Source: Anaerotruncus colihominis
GTDB taxonomy: Bacteria; Bacillota; Clostridia; Oscillospirales; Ruminococcaceae
DNA length: 64,000 bases
Assembly: GCF_010206195.1 (NCBI RefSeq)
Contig: NZ_VIQT01000021.1
Span: forward strand, 62,001-126,000
Direction of reading: 5' to 3'
Shown here: positions 23,449-31,436 of the stretch, piece by piece
Position numbering within the stretch: the first letter of the stretch is position 1
Layout of the letters: every line of letters starts with the position of its first letter
The notes under the pieces: model-generated
What the model was told of the DNA's origin: nothing
Seen by the model: only the letters and a program-made list of their open reading frames with translations
The model's database searches: none
Position numbers and translations under genes: made by a program

Positions 23449-24765
23449 TTAAGCAACAACACAAACCATATAAAGCTGCTCCATCGCGTTTACCGGCGTG
23501 ACGCGGTCCGTCACAACGACCGATTTTTTCGTATCGCCCGCCTCCACCGTCACATCGTCCGGTTCAAACGCCTGAATGGCGCGCAATGTCTGCAACTGCT
23601 GGTGGTGGCGCACAACATCGTTCCACAGCGAAACGCGTCCGGCCGCATCGTTCGGCACCTGGCCGTTATATTTCGTATTGAACAGCGCGGCGATATCGTT
23701 ACCGATCTGGTCGAGCACCCGAATCGTCTGATTGCTGCCAAAATCAGACGACCGCTCCTCTGTTGCTGAAACGAACGTGTTGATATCGGTCAGCACGCGC
23801 GTCTCGTCGCCGGCCCGATGCAGCAGGAACCCGCCGGATTGAACGCCTTGCTCAAGCTGCGCCTGTGTGTACTGCGTGTCGATCTCGAATTCGCCGTCAT
23901 AGACGCGGTTTGTCAGGCTTCTGTTGACCGCACAGCCCGCCTGCGCGCCCGTCACCCACCAGACCGCCGACGTATCGTCCGCCGCGCCCGTCAGTCCGTT
24001 TTCGACTGAAATAACGCCCTCATAATCGGCCTGTCCATACTGGTGCAGCACCGTCTGGAACTTCACGCCTGATTCGTCGCGCATACGCTTTGTAAACGCT
24101 GTAAACAGCGCTTTGACCGCGGGCTTGTCCGACAGGCATCCGAGCGCGTGGAACGTATACGGCTCAATCTGATCCAGAAATGTCTGGTACGCCGCGTCGC
24201 TGGACGCTCCGTCTGTCCCACCCGTCAGATTCGCGCCGGCCGTCGCCGCAAGCGCCGCCTCGGCCTGAAAACGCACAAACGCGTTGTCACGCAGCTCCGT
24301 TGCCGTTTTCACCGTCTGAAGATCGACGCGCGTATCGTCCATCCAGGTTGAAACATCGTAAACCGGCGTTTCCTCTGTGGAAGCCTCGGCCGCCTCGATC
24401 ACAATGCGCAGGCTGTTTCCACGCGCGCCGGCGTACAATGCGGTCGCAAAGTCGTTTTTCGCGTGTTCCCCACCGGTATTCAGCCGGTAAAAATAACCCT
24501 TCCTGATATTCCGGAACAGATCGCGTAGCCCTTTGAGCTTTTCATGCGTGTATGGGTAGCCGAACAGCTCCAGCGAACGCTTTTCAAATTCCTCCGGCAG
24601 GACAGCAAACACCGCACCCTCCGGCCCCCAGTCAAGCTCCGCCGGCATCGCCGCAATCCCACGGTCTGACAGCGCGGCCGACGCCCGCGGCGCCGATACG
24701 AAATTGATGTATGTTCCCGGCAGAATTTTGTTCATGGTTGTAAACGTGCCGCCTCCAAGCGCCAT
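23449..24765 (-). CDS. Tail sheath protein (XkdK-like)
   Basis: A 438-residue contractile sheath protein. The N-terminus MALGGGTFTTMNKILPGTYI with NFVSAP is diagnostic of the XkdK type. The middle has NSLRIVIEAAE and the C-terminal sheath domain contains DRVTPVNAMEQLYM at the very end, which is the inter-subunit strand. ATG 24765 is chosen over an upstream GTG because AAAGGGTG lies eight bases before it and the family starts with MALGGG. Presence of the sheath makes this a contractile (R-type) rather than flexible tail. Confidence 0.93.
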   Translation of the reverse strand: MALGGGTFTTMNKILPGTYINFVSAPRASAALSDRGIAAMPAELDWGPEGAVFAVLPEEFEKRSLELFGYPYTHEKLKGLRDLFRNIRKGYFYRLNTGGEHAKNDFATALYAGARGNSLRIVIEAAEASTEETPVYDVSTWMDDTRVDLQTVKTATELRDNAFVRFQAEAALAATAGANLTGGTDGASSDAAYQTFLDQIEPYTFHALGCLSDKPAVKALFTAFTKRMRDESGVKFQTVLHQYGQADYEGVISVENGLTGAADDTSAVWWVTGAQAGCAVNRSLTNRVYDGEFEIDTQYTQAQLEQGVQSGGFLLHRAGDETRVLTDINTFVSATEERSSDFGSNQTIRVLDQIGNDIAALFNTKYNGQVPNDAAGRVSLWNDVVRHHQQLQTLRAIQAFEPDDVTVEAGDTKKSVVVTDRVTPVNAMEQLYMVCVVA

Positions 24766-24770
24766 ACAAA

Positions 24771-25013
24771 TCACCCTTTCATAAATGTTTCAATTGCGGC
24801 GTCCGCCTGTTTTTGCGTATACGCCTTTCCATCCTCCAGCAGCGCCTCCAGCAAATCCCTCCGCCCCCGGTACCGCATGAATGTCACAAGCTGCGCCTTG
24901 CTGTGCAGCGGTTCGCCCGTCGCCGCGGCGCCGGAGGCTTCCCTGTTTCTTTTCGTCCCCAAGCCGATCCCCCTTTCATCCGTTCTTATCAGCTCTGCTC
25001 TGTCCGTGTACAC
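24771..25013 (-). CDS. Small phage protein upstream of the sheath (XkdJ position)
   Basis: An 80-residue protein starting from a GTG at 25013, with KRNREASGAAATGEPLHSKA and a helical AQLVTFMRYRGRRDLLEALL segment that ends in an alpha-helical tail. The stop overlaps the region before the sheath start. I do not recognise the family; the position corresponds to the small xkdJ-like genes of PBSX-type clusters. The start is uncertain, because no strong ribosome binding site precedes it. Confidence 0.6.
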   Translation of the reverse strand: MYTDRAELIRTDERGIGLGTKRNREASGAAATGEPLHSKAQLVTFMRYRGRRDLLEALLEDGKAYTQKQADAAIETFMKG

Positions 25014-25098
25014 GCCTCAAAACAATCCCGGAACCTGCCTGAATCGATACGCTTTCAGCATTTTTTACAGGCGCCGGTTTTTCAAGCATACACCCGAA

Positions 25099-25512
25099 TC
25101 AATCAGACGTCTGCACACACTTCAGATCCTCCATCACAGGAATTTCCCGCCCGGCCGATACCAATCCTTCATACCGCACAAAAAAATGCAGCAGGCCATA
25201 CGCCGCCTCGCACCGCATCCCACAGCCGCGCAGACACGTGCCGTCCGGCAGAGGCAGCAGGCCAAGAGCCGAGAACAACGTATCAGCCGCTTCGCGCATC
25301 TGTACCGCGCTTGTAAAGCGGCCGCGCACCTCAAATACAACCGCGCGCTGACCGCGGCCGTTCGGTCCCGGTTTCTGCGAGGCCTGTGACAGCATCACCG
25401 CTAGGCAAGGCGGTTCCATCTGTTCCGTTTCATCGCCGACCGCGCATGTCTCATCGAACGCCTCCTTGAGCACGCTGTGGATTGCCCTTGCCCATTCATC
25501 GATTGTCCCCAT
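25099..25512 (-). CDS. Tail-terminator-like phage protein (XkdI position), first gene of the tail operon
   Basis: A 137-residue protein beginning MGTIDEWARAIHSVLKEAFD, with GQRAVVFEVRGRFTSAVQMR and LHFFVRYEGL strands. The pattern of N-terminal helix and then beta sheet resembles DUF6838-type tail terminator or completion proteins in Clostridial phages; this is a tentative match. ATG 25512 is selected for its GGAGG at correct spacing. It is the promoter-proximal gene of the leftward operon. Upstream lies only the operator region, so no capsid, portal or terminase gene precedes it. Confidence 0.65.
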   Translation of the reverse strand: MGTIDEWARAIHSVLKEAFDETCAVGDETEQMEPPCLAVMLSQASQKPGPNGRGQRAVVFEVRGRFTSAVQMREAADTLFSALGLLPLPDGTCLRGCGMRCEAAYGLLHFFVRYEGLVSAGREIPVMEDLKCVQTSD

Positions 25513-25592
25513 TCGCACCTCCGTTCCTGTCCTTTTTATAGGACATGTAATCCTGTATCATATAACTACAAAATATTTTCGAAGTGATTAAC

Positions 25593-25607
25593 GCTACATT
25601 TTGTTTC
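25593..25607. promoter_or_regulatory. Putative CI-like operator O1
   Basis: GCTACATTTTGTTTC, an imperfect inverted repeat spaced like the three sites that follow. It lies in the leader of the tail operon. Confidence 0.5.
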
Positions 25608-25645
25608 TTCCCTGTATAGCTTCCTGCATCATCCATCTTCACTTC

Positions 25646-25660
25646 GAAACATTTCGTTGC
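25646..25660. promoter_or_regulatory. Putative CI-like operator O2
   Basis: GAAACATTTCGTTGC, half-sites GAAAC/GTTGC separated by five bases. It covers the expected transcription start of the leftward tail promoter, so binding should block it. Confidence 0.65.
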
Positions 25661-25664
25661 CCTA

Positions 25665-25693
25665 ATCGTACCATTATTTTTTCCGTTTGTCAA
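25665..25693 (-). promoter_or_regulatory. Promoter of the tail operon
   Basis: On the minus strand a perfect TTGACA (25693 to 25688) is followed after 17 bases by TACGAT (25670 to 25665). The leader is about 145 bases to the first gene. It is flanked by operators O2 and O3. Confidence 0.75.
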
Positions 25694-25741
25694 CAGTTTG
25701 TTTCTAAAAACTATAAAACCACTAGAAAAAACAGCAATAAC

Positions 25742-25756
25742 GAAACATTTTGTTAC
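25742..25756. promoter_or_regulatory. Putative CI-like operator O3
   Basis: GAAACATTTTGTTAC, half-sites GAAAC/GTTAC. It lies just upstream of the -35 of the repressor promoter. Confidence 0.65.
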
Positions 25757-25761
25757 CAAAC

Positions 25762-25790
25762 TTGCATATGCAACAAATAGTTGCTATAAT
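25762..25790 (+). promoter_or_regulatory. Repressor promoter with embedded operator O4
   Basis: TTGCAT (25762-25767), a 17-base spacer, and a perfect TATAAT (25785-25790). The spacer is filled by the perfect palindrome GCAACAAATAGTTGC (25770-25784), the best operator of the set, which implies autoregulation of the repressor gene. Confidence 0.75.
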
Positions 25791-25808
25791 GCAGGTGAGG
25801 TGGCTGCC

Positions 25809-26147
25809 ATGACAAATCTCAAAGCACTGCGCGAGTCCAAGGGCGTCTCGCAGCAGACCGTCGCCAACTGCCTGGGGATCACCCGCCAGGCATACGGCAA
25901 CTATGAAACCGGAAAGCGCCAGGCCGATTATGATACGCTGCTGCGCCTCGCGGCATTTTTTGGCGTGTCGGTCGACGCGCTTCTGCAGCCGGACCCGCCG
26001 GCGCAAACCAAAGAGCTTGCCTTTGACGATTTTACCTATGCCATGTATGAGGAAGGCAAGCAGTTGACAGAAGAAAACAAACAAAAGCTGCTTGAGATGG
26101 CAAAATTTTTCAAGCAGCAGCAGGAAAAAGAGAAGGGGTCGCCTTGA
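25809..26147 (+). CDS. XRE/CI-like repressor of the tail locus
   Basis: A 112-residue DNA-binding protein. Residues 1-65 form a Cro/CI helix-turn-helix: LKALRESKGVSQQTVANCLG, ITRQAYGNYETGKRQADYDT, LLRLAAFFGVSVDALL. The rest is a helical dimerisation tail. It starts at ATG 25809, after AGGTGAGG. It is transcribed away from the tail operon and lies next to four inverted-repeat operators, so it is the likely repressor of that operon and of itself. Its stop overlaps the start of an ImmA/IrrE protease gene. In the ICEBs1 and Deinococcus precedents such proteases cleave the repressor on DNA damage. Confidence 0.88.
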   Translation: MTNLKALRESKGVSQQTVANCLGITRQAYGNYETGKRQADYDTLLRLAAFFGVSVDALLQPDPPAQTKELAFDDFTYAMYEEGKQLTEENKQKLLEMAKFFKQQQEKEKGSP

Positions 26148-26563
26148 ACAAAGCCCTCAGCCTCTATCGCGAGCTGCATGAAGCGGGCGTGTCCTGTTTC
26201 TCCTGGACGCTCGGTTCCGAAAAAGCCGCGACCATCGAACTCAAGGGCGCCTATGCCCTGTTCGTCGATTTTGACAACATCACATCCGCAGCCGAGGAAG
26301 CGGCTGTAATCGCGCATGAATACGGCCACATTGCAACCGGGACGACGCACCGCGTCTGCAGCCCCTATGACCTTGTGGAACGTCACGAGCACCGCGCCAA
26401 CAAATGGGCGATCGAAAAGCTGCTCCCGCGCGACGAGCTGTACGCGCTTTACGCTGACGGCCTGACACAGCCCTGGGAAATCGCGGAACACGCCGCGCTG
26501 CCCGAGGACTTTGTGCGCCGCGCGATGGCCTATTACCACGAGCAGGACGCCGCGCGCCTGTGA
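26144..26563 (+). CDS. ImmA/IrrE family metallo-endopeptidase
   Basis: A 139-residue zinc protease of the COG2856 family. The HEYGHIATG motif (HExxH) lies at about residue 50, and the second ligand region HEHRANKWAIEKLLP follows. The TTG start overlaps the stop of the repressor gene (TTGA), so the two are made together. In known pairs the protease inactivates its cognate XRE repressor by cleavage, which induces the mobile element; here it should induce the tail operon. This is inference from the family and gene order. Confidence 0.9.
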   Translation: MNKALSLYRELHEAGVSCFSWTLGSEKAATIELKGAYALFVDFDNITSAAEEAAVIAHEYGHIATGTTHRVCSPYDLVERHEHRANKWAIEKLLPRDELYALYADGLTQPWEIAEHAALPEDFVRRAMAYYHEQDAARL

Positions 26564-26802
26564 GCGCACAAACCTTTATGCGCTGTGGGCGCGCCGCGAT
26601 AGCAGGCAAAATTGGCGGTTCATGCAGTTTTTGCATGGCAAAAAAGGGACTGTCCGCGGGAGAAGCAACATAAGGAAGTGGCCTCTCCCACACTTTTTGT
26701 AGCCAGCCGAATGTGATTGATATGAATGCAGTTTGAAATTGTCCAATTCCCCTGTCACAAATCCAACTTACACCAGTCTAATCTTATTAGGAGGTGTCTT
26801 TA
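26564..26802. other. Right flank of the tail locus, no gene seen
   Basis: No convincing coding frame. A weak stem GGGAGA/TCTCCC followed by ACACTTTTTGT (26660-26698) could terminate the repressor-protease transcript. I see no direct repeat shared with the left edge near 8310, so no attachment site is recognised. Confidence 0.4.
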
Positions 26803-27648
26803 ATGAGCACAAAAGAAAATCAAGAACTGCTTACATTGATTGAACAGGCTATCGCCGGGGACAAGTCTGCACTGGAAACAGTGCTGGCAGATATGCAGGA
26901 TTTAGTATTCAATCTATCCCTGCGTATGCTGGGTACATTCCACGATGCAGAGGATGCATCCCAGGACATTCTTCTGAAGGTAATGACCCATCTATCTTCC
27001 TTCAAAGGGGACAGCGCCTTCACCACCTGGGTATTCCGTATTGCGGTGAACCATCTCAAGGACTACAAGAAGCATCTGTTCGCCCAGTTTCCCCTGAGCT
27101 TTGAGTTTTACGGGGATGATATCCGAAACGGAAAAACGCAGGATGTGCCCGACCTGACCCAAAATGTAGAGAAGGCGCTCCTGGCCGAGGAATTAAAGCT
27201 CTCCTGCACGAACGTCATGCTGCAATGTCTGGACCCGGAGAGCCGGTGTATCTTCATTCTGGGTACGATGTTTCAGGTTGACAGCCGGATTGCCGGGGAC
27301 ATCCTGGGTATCACCCCGGAAGCCTATCGCCAGCGGCTTTCCAGGGTGCGGAAAAAGATGGCTGAGTTCCTTTTAGAATACTGCGGTGAGTATGGGCAGG
27401 GCGCCTGCCATTGCGCCGGCCGGGTGAACTATGCGATACAAAATCGCCGGATCGCCCCTGACCGGCTGGACTTTACCACCGCCAAGCCAAGCGATACCGC
27501 CGTGGAGGTAACTGCGGCCATGGAGGAGATTGACGGCTACTCCCAGCAATTCTCGTTCTGCCGGACGTACCAGTCTACGGAGCGGCTAAAGCAGATGATT
27601 CGGGACTTTCTGAATGGTCCGGCCTTTTCCACGGTTGCGCAAGCATAG
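26803..27648 (+). CDS. ECF-type RNA polymerase sigma factor with C-terminal extension
   Basis: A 281-residue sigma-70 family factor. Region 2 covers about residues 30-95 (MLGTFHDAEDASQDILLKVM, FKGDSAFTTWVFRIAVNHLK) and region 4 about 140-185 (QCLDPESRCIFILGTMFQVD, ITPEAYRQRLSRVRKKM). A C-terminal extension of about 95 residues has a CHCAG cysteine cluster and no resemblance to region 4, and might sense a signal. The start ATG 26803 has AGGAGGTG. No anti-sigma gene is adjacent. It ends 11 bases before a DUF2461 gene, likely co-transcribed. Target genes are unknown. Confidence 0.85.
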   Translation: MSTKENQELLTLIEQAIAGDKSALETVLADMQDLVFNLSLRMLGTFHDAEDASQDILLKVMTHLSSFKGDSAFTTWVFRIAVNHLKDYKKHLFAQFPLSFEFYGDDIRNGKTQDVPDLTQNVEKALLAEELKLSCTNVMLQCLDPESRCIFILGTMFQVDSRIAGDILGITPEAYRQRLSRVRKKMAEFLLEYCGEYGQGACHCAGRVNYAIQNRRIAPDRLDFTTAKPSDTAVEVTAAMEEIDGYSQQFSFCRTYQSTERLKQMIRDFLNGPAFSTVAQA

Positions 27649-27659
27649 GGGGCGGAGAG

Positions 27660-28343
27660 ATGAATACACAAATAATTTTGGACTATCTGACCAAACTGAG
27701 CGCCAACAATAACCGGGAATGGTATCACGCACATAAGGCCGCGTACCAGGAGGCCAACGCGCAGTTTGAGGAGCTGATACAGGCTCTGCTCCTTCAAATC
27801 GGGGAATTTGACGGCAGTATTCTCGGCCACGCGCCCAAGGAGCTGACCTTTAAGCTGGTTCGGGACACCAGATTCAGTCATGATAAATCTCCCTACACCC
27901 CCGCGTTCCGGGCGCACATCTCGTCCATGGGAAAACTGCCCATCCCAGTGGGCTACTACCTGATGCTCAAGCCGGGCGGCCAATCTTTCCTGGGCGGCGG
28001 CCTGTTCGCTGATATGTTCAAGGATGCCACCCGGATGGTGCGGGATTATATCTCGGAGCATGGCGGCGAGTGGGAGACGATCATCACCGCCCCGTCTTTC
28101 AAGGAGTATTTTACCGTGAACGGTGCGGCCCTGAAAAATGTCCCGGCTGGATACGAAAAGGAACATCCCCAGGCCGAATATCTGAAGTATAAGAGCTGGT
28201 ACCTGGAATATCCGCTCCAAGATGAAGAGCTTGCAGACGGCGGTCTGTTCCTGCCCAAAGCGGTGGATATCTTCCACCGAATGAAACCGTTCAACGACTA
28301 TTTGAACAAGGCCCTTTCAGAATTTAAAATGCCAATGAGATAA
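27660..28343 (+). CDS. DUF2461 domain protein
   Basis: A 227-residue protein of the DUF2461 (TIGR02453) family. Conserved features are LTKLSANNNREWYHAHKAAY near the start, the central FKLVRDTRFSHDKSPYTPAF, and PGGQSFLGGGLF. No catalytic activity is established for the family. It follows the sigma factor gene closely and is probably in its operon. Confidence 0.88.
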   Translation: MNTQIILDYLTKLSANNNREWYHAHKAAYQEANAQFEELIQALLLQIGEFDGSILGHAPKELTFKLVRDTRFSHDKSPYTPAFRAHISSMGKLPIPVGYYLMLKPGGQSFLGGGLFADMFKDATRMVRDYISEHGGEWETIITAPSFKEYFTVNGAALKNVPAGYEKEHPQAEYLKYKSWYLEYPLQDEELADGGLFLPKAVDIFHRMKPFNDYLNKALSEFKMPMR

Positions 28344-28461
28344 GCGGCAGGATATTGCGGCGCATTAACCCACGCTTTGCAAGGGCTATTGCGGCTATCC
28401 CGGAGATGGAAGCCAGTTTGGAGGCAGCCACAGGCAGGCCGCTGGCCTGCAACGGTTCATT

Positions 28462-28695
28462 GCGCGGGCTATATGGGCAACACGGCTGACGGAGTTAACG
28501 CCTGAGACCACCCACAAGTTTATTGACAAAATTGCGATGTCCAAGCCCGGCAAGATAGACGGCAAGCGGCGTCAATGGGCGGATATTTACTACAACGCCA
28601 TCGGCCTGCGGGCAGCGCTGGAGCCGGAAACGCTGGAACAGGAATATGCGGCCTGCTATCAGTCCACGCAAAAGCGCAGGAAAAAGACGGCGTAG
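28462..28695 (+). pseudogene. C-terminal remnant of a large serine recombinase (DUF4368-like)
   Basis: An open frame of 77 codons with no start encodes LTELTPETTHKFIDKIAMSK, DGKRRQWADIYYNAIG and a basic tail ending KRRKKTA. The TPE..HKFIDKI and I.YN.IG pattern matches the C-terminus of Tn-type serine recombinases with a DUF4368 domain. Upstream (28344-28461) another short frame, RRINPRFARAIAAIPEME, may be part of the same decayed element, but I do not recognise it. The remnant indicates a former mobile element beside the tail locus. Confidence 0.6.
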
Positions 28696-28740
28696 CAACC
28701 GCCACGCCGTCCTGATTGAACGATTTTCATTTGTGGGAAC

Positions 28741-28793
28741 CGCCGCGAGGCCACTTTCATAGGAAAGTGGCCCCGCGGCGGCTTCTTTTTTTA
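28741..28793 (+). terminator. Strong intrinsic terminator
   Basis: A long stem, CCGCGAGGCCACTTTC with GGAAAGTGGCCCCGCGG around ATA, is followed by a T-rich run. It lies between the recombinase remnant and the convergent chemotaxis receptor gene. Confidence 0.85.
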
Positions 28794-28844
28794 ATAAAAG
28801 AAAGCGGGCTTTTTGCCGGACGGCCCACCTTCACTTTATAACTT

Positions 28845-30614
28845 TTATGTTCCGTATACATCCGTATACTCCGCCTGTTCCCTGCCTGCACAGCGCGCCG
28901 CCGTCAACCGCACGGATGCCGCCTGCGCGAACGTTTGATCGCGCAGGTGAAAAACAGAAATCTGCTGCTTGAGCTGACCGGCGCGGGTGTGCAGCTCCTG
29001 GCTGGCGGCAGCACTCTGTTGCGCAGTCGCAGAATTTGTCTGAATAACAGCGGAAATCTGGTCGACGCCGATGCTGATCTGATGCAGGGCGCCCGCCTGA
29101 TCTTCCGAATCCGTTGCAATGGAGTCGACATAGCCAGTGGAGCTACGGGCCTGTTCTACAGCTGTATTCAATGCCTGCGCCGTATCCTCCGCAAGCGCCA
29201 CCCCCTGTTCCACCGCCTGGGCGGACTGTTGGATCAGCAGCGTTGTCTGCTTGGACGCCTCCGAGCTTTTATTTGCCAGATTGCGCACCTCGTCGGCGAC
29301 CACAGCAAAACCCTTGCCCGCAGCTCCGGCCCGGGCGGCCTCCACAGCAGCGTTCAGCGCAAGAATATTGGTCTGGAACGCAATATCGTCAATCGTCTTG
29401 ATAATATTGCTGATCGCCTCGGACGCCTCGGTGATATCCCGCATGGACTGCTGCATTTCCCGCATCTTCTCATCGCCAAGCTCAAGGGCATCGGCCGCCT
29501 GGCTTGTCAGCGCGCGGGCCTGTCCCGCATTTTTTGCAATCTCGGCCATCCGGTGCGTCAATTCCTGAACCGTCGCCGCCAGCTCCTGAACCGAGCTGGC
29601 CTGCTGAGTGGCTCCCTGCGCCAATGCCTGTGCGCCATCTGACACCTGTTCAGAATGTGCGGATACCTGCGCCGCTACATCATCGATACCCCTGATGGTC
29701 TTGTTCATGGAATCAAGGATAATCTGGAGCGATTGCCGGATCGGCTTAAAATCACCGATATAATCACAATCCATACTTAAACCCATATTCCCCTTTGACA
29801 TCTCCTCCAAATGAAACGAGATATCATCTATATATTTTTTCAATTCACTCTTTGTTTTATGGATCGCATCCACCAGCATCCCAATCTCGGAACTGTCCGC
29901 TTCCAGCCTGAACACTGTGGAAAGATTCCCCCTGGACAGCTCCAGCATTTCATCCCTGATGTGGAGCACAGGACGAATCACCTTCCTTTTCACAATACAG
30001 ACCTGAACCGCCTGGATAGCGACCGACAGCAGCAGAAAGACGTACACCATCCATTTGATCAGCATGCACATTACGCTCAGCTTTTGTACCTCACCGGCGG
30101 CCCGGATATCCAATACCTCTAAAAATTTTGTCTTGAGCTGGCTGATCTGCTGAATCGCAGTCATGTATTTTTCGCCGAATACATAGGTCTGCGCTTCCTG
30201 TATACGGCCTGCGGCAGCGGCAGCCATCGCCTTTTCCTCCAGCGGCACCAGATCATTCGACAGAGTGGACATCTCGGAAATCATCGCCTCCTCGTCCTCC
30301 GTGATGCCAATCTCCCGCAAATTGGCGACACCGATTTCCCGATTTTTCAGCTCGTTAACCTCTGTCATATAAGCGTCATAATACGTCTGATCCGCAGTAG
30401 CGGCATAGGCGCGCACAGCATTGGTGAGATTGGCCGAGCCGTTCATAAATCGGTTTGCATTATAAGTGAGGTTAAAACGGTCAGTATTCGCCTTTTCAAT
30501 CTGCTTATTAAAATTTACAAACAAAAAAACAGAAGCTGCCACTCCCACCAGCAGGAGAATGGAGACTGTATTCAAAATTGCTACCAGGACAGATTGCTTC
30601 ATCGCTTTCTTCAT
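28845..30614 (-). CDS. Methyl-accepting chemotaxis protein
   Basis: A 589-residue receptor. TM1 is at about residues 10-32 ([20 protein letters not shown]), an extracellular four-helix-type sensor spans 33-180, TM2 about 185-210, and HAMP about 210-262 ([20 protein letters not shown]). A second helical linker precedes the signalling domain. Its hairpin tip ([39 protein letters not shown]) contacts CheA and CheW. The ligand is unknown. The ribosome binding site is GAAGGAGAAG. No other chemotaxis genes are near, so it is an orphan receptor. Confidence 0.95.
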   Translation of the reverse strand: MKKAMKQSVLVAILNTVSILLLVGVAASVFLFVNFNKQIEKANTDRFNLTYNANRFMNGSANLTNAVRAYAATADQTYYDAYMTEVNELKNREIGVANLREIGITEDEEAMISEMSTLSNDLVPLEEKAMAAAAAGRIQEAQTYVFGEKYMTAIQQISQLKTKFLEVLDIRAAGEVQKLSVMCMLIKWMVYVFLLLSVAIQAVQVCIVKRKVIRPVLHIRDEMLELSRGNLSTVFRLEADSSEIGMLVDAIHKTKSELKKYIDDISFHLEEMSKGNMGLSMDCDYIGDFKPIRQSLQIILDSMNKTIRGIDDVAAQVSAHSEQVSDGAQALAQGATQQASSVQELAATVQELTHRMAEIAKNAGQARALTSQAADALELGDEKMREMQQSMRDITEASEAISNIIKTIDDIAFQTNILALNAAVEAARAGAAGKGFAVVADEVRNLANKSSEASKQTTLLIQQSAQAVEQGVALAEDTAQALNTAVEQARSSTGYVDSIATDSEDQAGALHQISIGVDQISAVIQTNSATAQQSAAASQELHTRAGQLKQQISVFHLRDQTFAQAASVRLTAARCAGREQAEYTDVYGT

Positions 30615-31034
30615 GACTGCTTCTCCTTCAGATATCCGGCCAAAACGGCGCCGTACCGATCACGGGCCGAAAAAGGCGTTATTTGTATCATATCCGGTTT
30701 GTACTGCGCGCAAAGGTCTACATCTTTCAACATATTCTCCAGGCAGACCAAACCATTTTGCCGCCGGAACATAAGTCCTTTCTTGATTTTTTTGAGCTAT
30801 TTCAATAGTAGGTATTCATTCCCCCTGTTTTTGTTATAGATTTAAATAATTTCCATGTTTTCCCTCCATTATAAATAATCAGCGGCTTATATACAACACT
30901 GCACCAACAAAATCCATAAAAATCACAAACTTTAAATAGATTTTTTATAGATTGCGTTCCACAATCTATAAAAAATCCGCCAGCCGCGCCGTCCCCGGCG
31001 CGGGGCCGTTTGATTGAAATACGCCCTTCCCACG
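30615..31034. other. AT-rich region upstream of the receptor gene
   Basis: No supported gene. AT-rich stretches at 30800-30960 probably contain the receptor promoter, but I cannot place it. TTTATAGATT occurs twice and forms a small inverted repeat around 30933-30975. Confidence 0.3.
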
Positions 31035-31295
31035 GTTCGCGGCACAGCCTGTATAAACGCAGCGCCTGCCCCTCTGTTCGCGGCGCAGCCTGTGTAAATG
31101 CAACGCCTGCCCCTCTGTTCGCGGCGCAGCCTGTATAAACGCAGCGCCTGCCCCACTGTTTGCGGCACAGCCTGTATAAACGCAGCGCCTGCCCCTCTGT
31201 TCGCGGCGCAGCCTGTGTAAATGCAACGCCTGCCCCTCTGTTCGCGGCGCAGCCTGTATAAACGCAGCGCCTGCCCCACTGTTTGCGGCACAGCC
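31035..31295. repeat. 41-bp tandem repeat, six units plus a partial
   Basis: Units of exactly 41 bp starting GTTCGCGGCGCAGCC or GTTTGCGGCACAGCC and ending CTGCCCCTCT or CTGCCCCACT. Units 1-3 differ from each other and are repeated as units 4-6, so a 123-bp block was duplicated. A partial seventh unit leads into AT-rich hairpins. The start motif also occurs near 47760 and 54035-54095. There are no unique spacers. Confidence 0.9.
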
Positions 31296-31296
31296 G

Positions 31297-31372
31297 GCTA
31301 AAGTTTTTTGGCATACCTTTTTTTCAAAAAAGGTATGAAGTTTTTTGCCGAGCTTTTTTTCAAAAAAGCGGG
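31297..31372. repeat. AT-rich hairpin pair of a composite repeat
   Basis: CTAAAGTTTTTTGGCAT leads into a CATACCTTTTTTTCAAAAAAGG-type stem, then AAGTTTTTTGCCGAG and GCTTTTTTTCAAAAAAGC. The same module follows GCGGCACAGCC at 54098-54209 and appears inverted at 47640-47780. Confidence 0.75.
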
Positions 31373-31436
31373 AGATTGACGCAGCGGACAATGATTGATA
31401 AAATAGGAAGCATTGATCTGAATAGGAGGCATGAGC

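Noticed and set aside
25496-25636. A 46-codon frame in the leader of the tail operon (MDDAGSYTGKKQ...)
   Set aside because: It has no clear ribosome binding site, overlaps the first tail gene in another frame and covers operator O1; chance is the simpler explanation.
8327-26563. Complete temperate prophage
   Set aside because: No terminase, portal, capsid, replication, integrase or intact lysis genes were found.
31035-31295. CRISPR array
   Set aside because: The 41-bp units abut each other without unique spacers, and no cas gene is present.
30802-31391. Open minus-strand frames across the 41-bp tandem repeat
   Set aside because: Several frames are open at once because of the repeat composition, giving low-complexity products with no translation signal.
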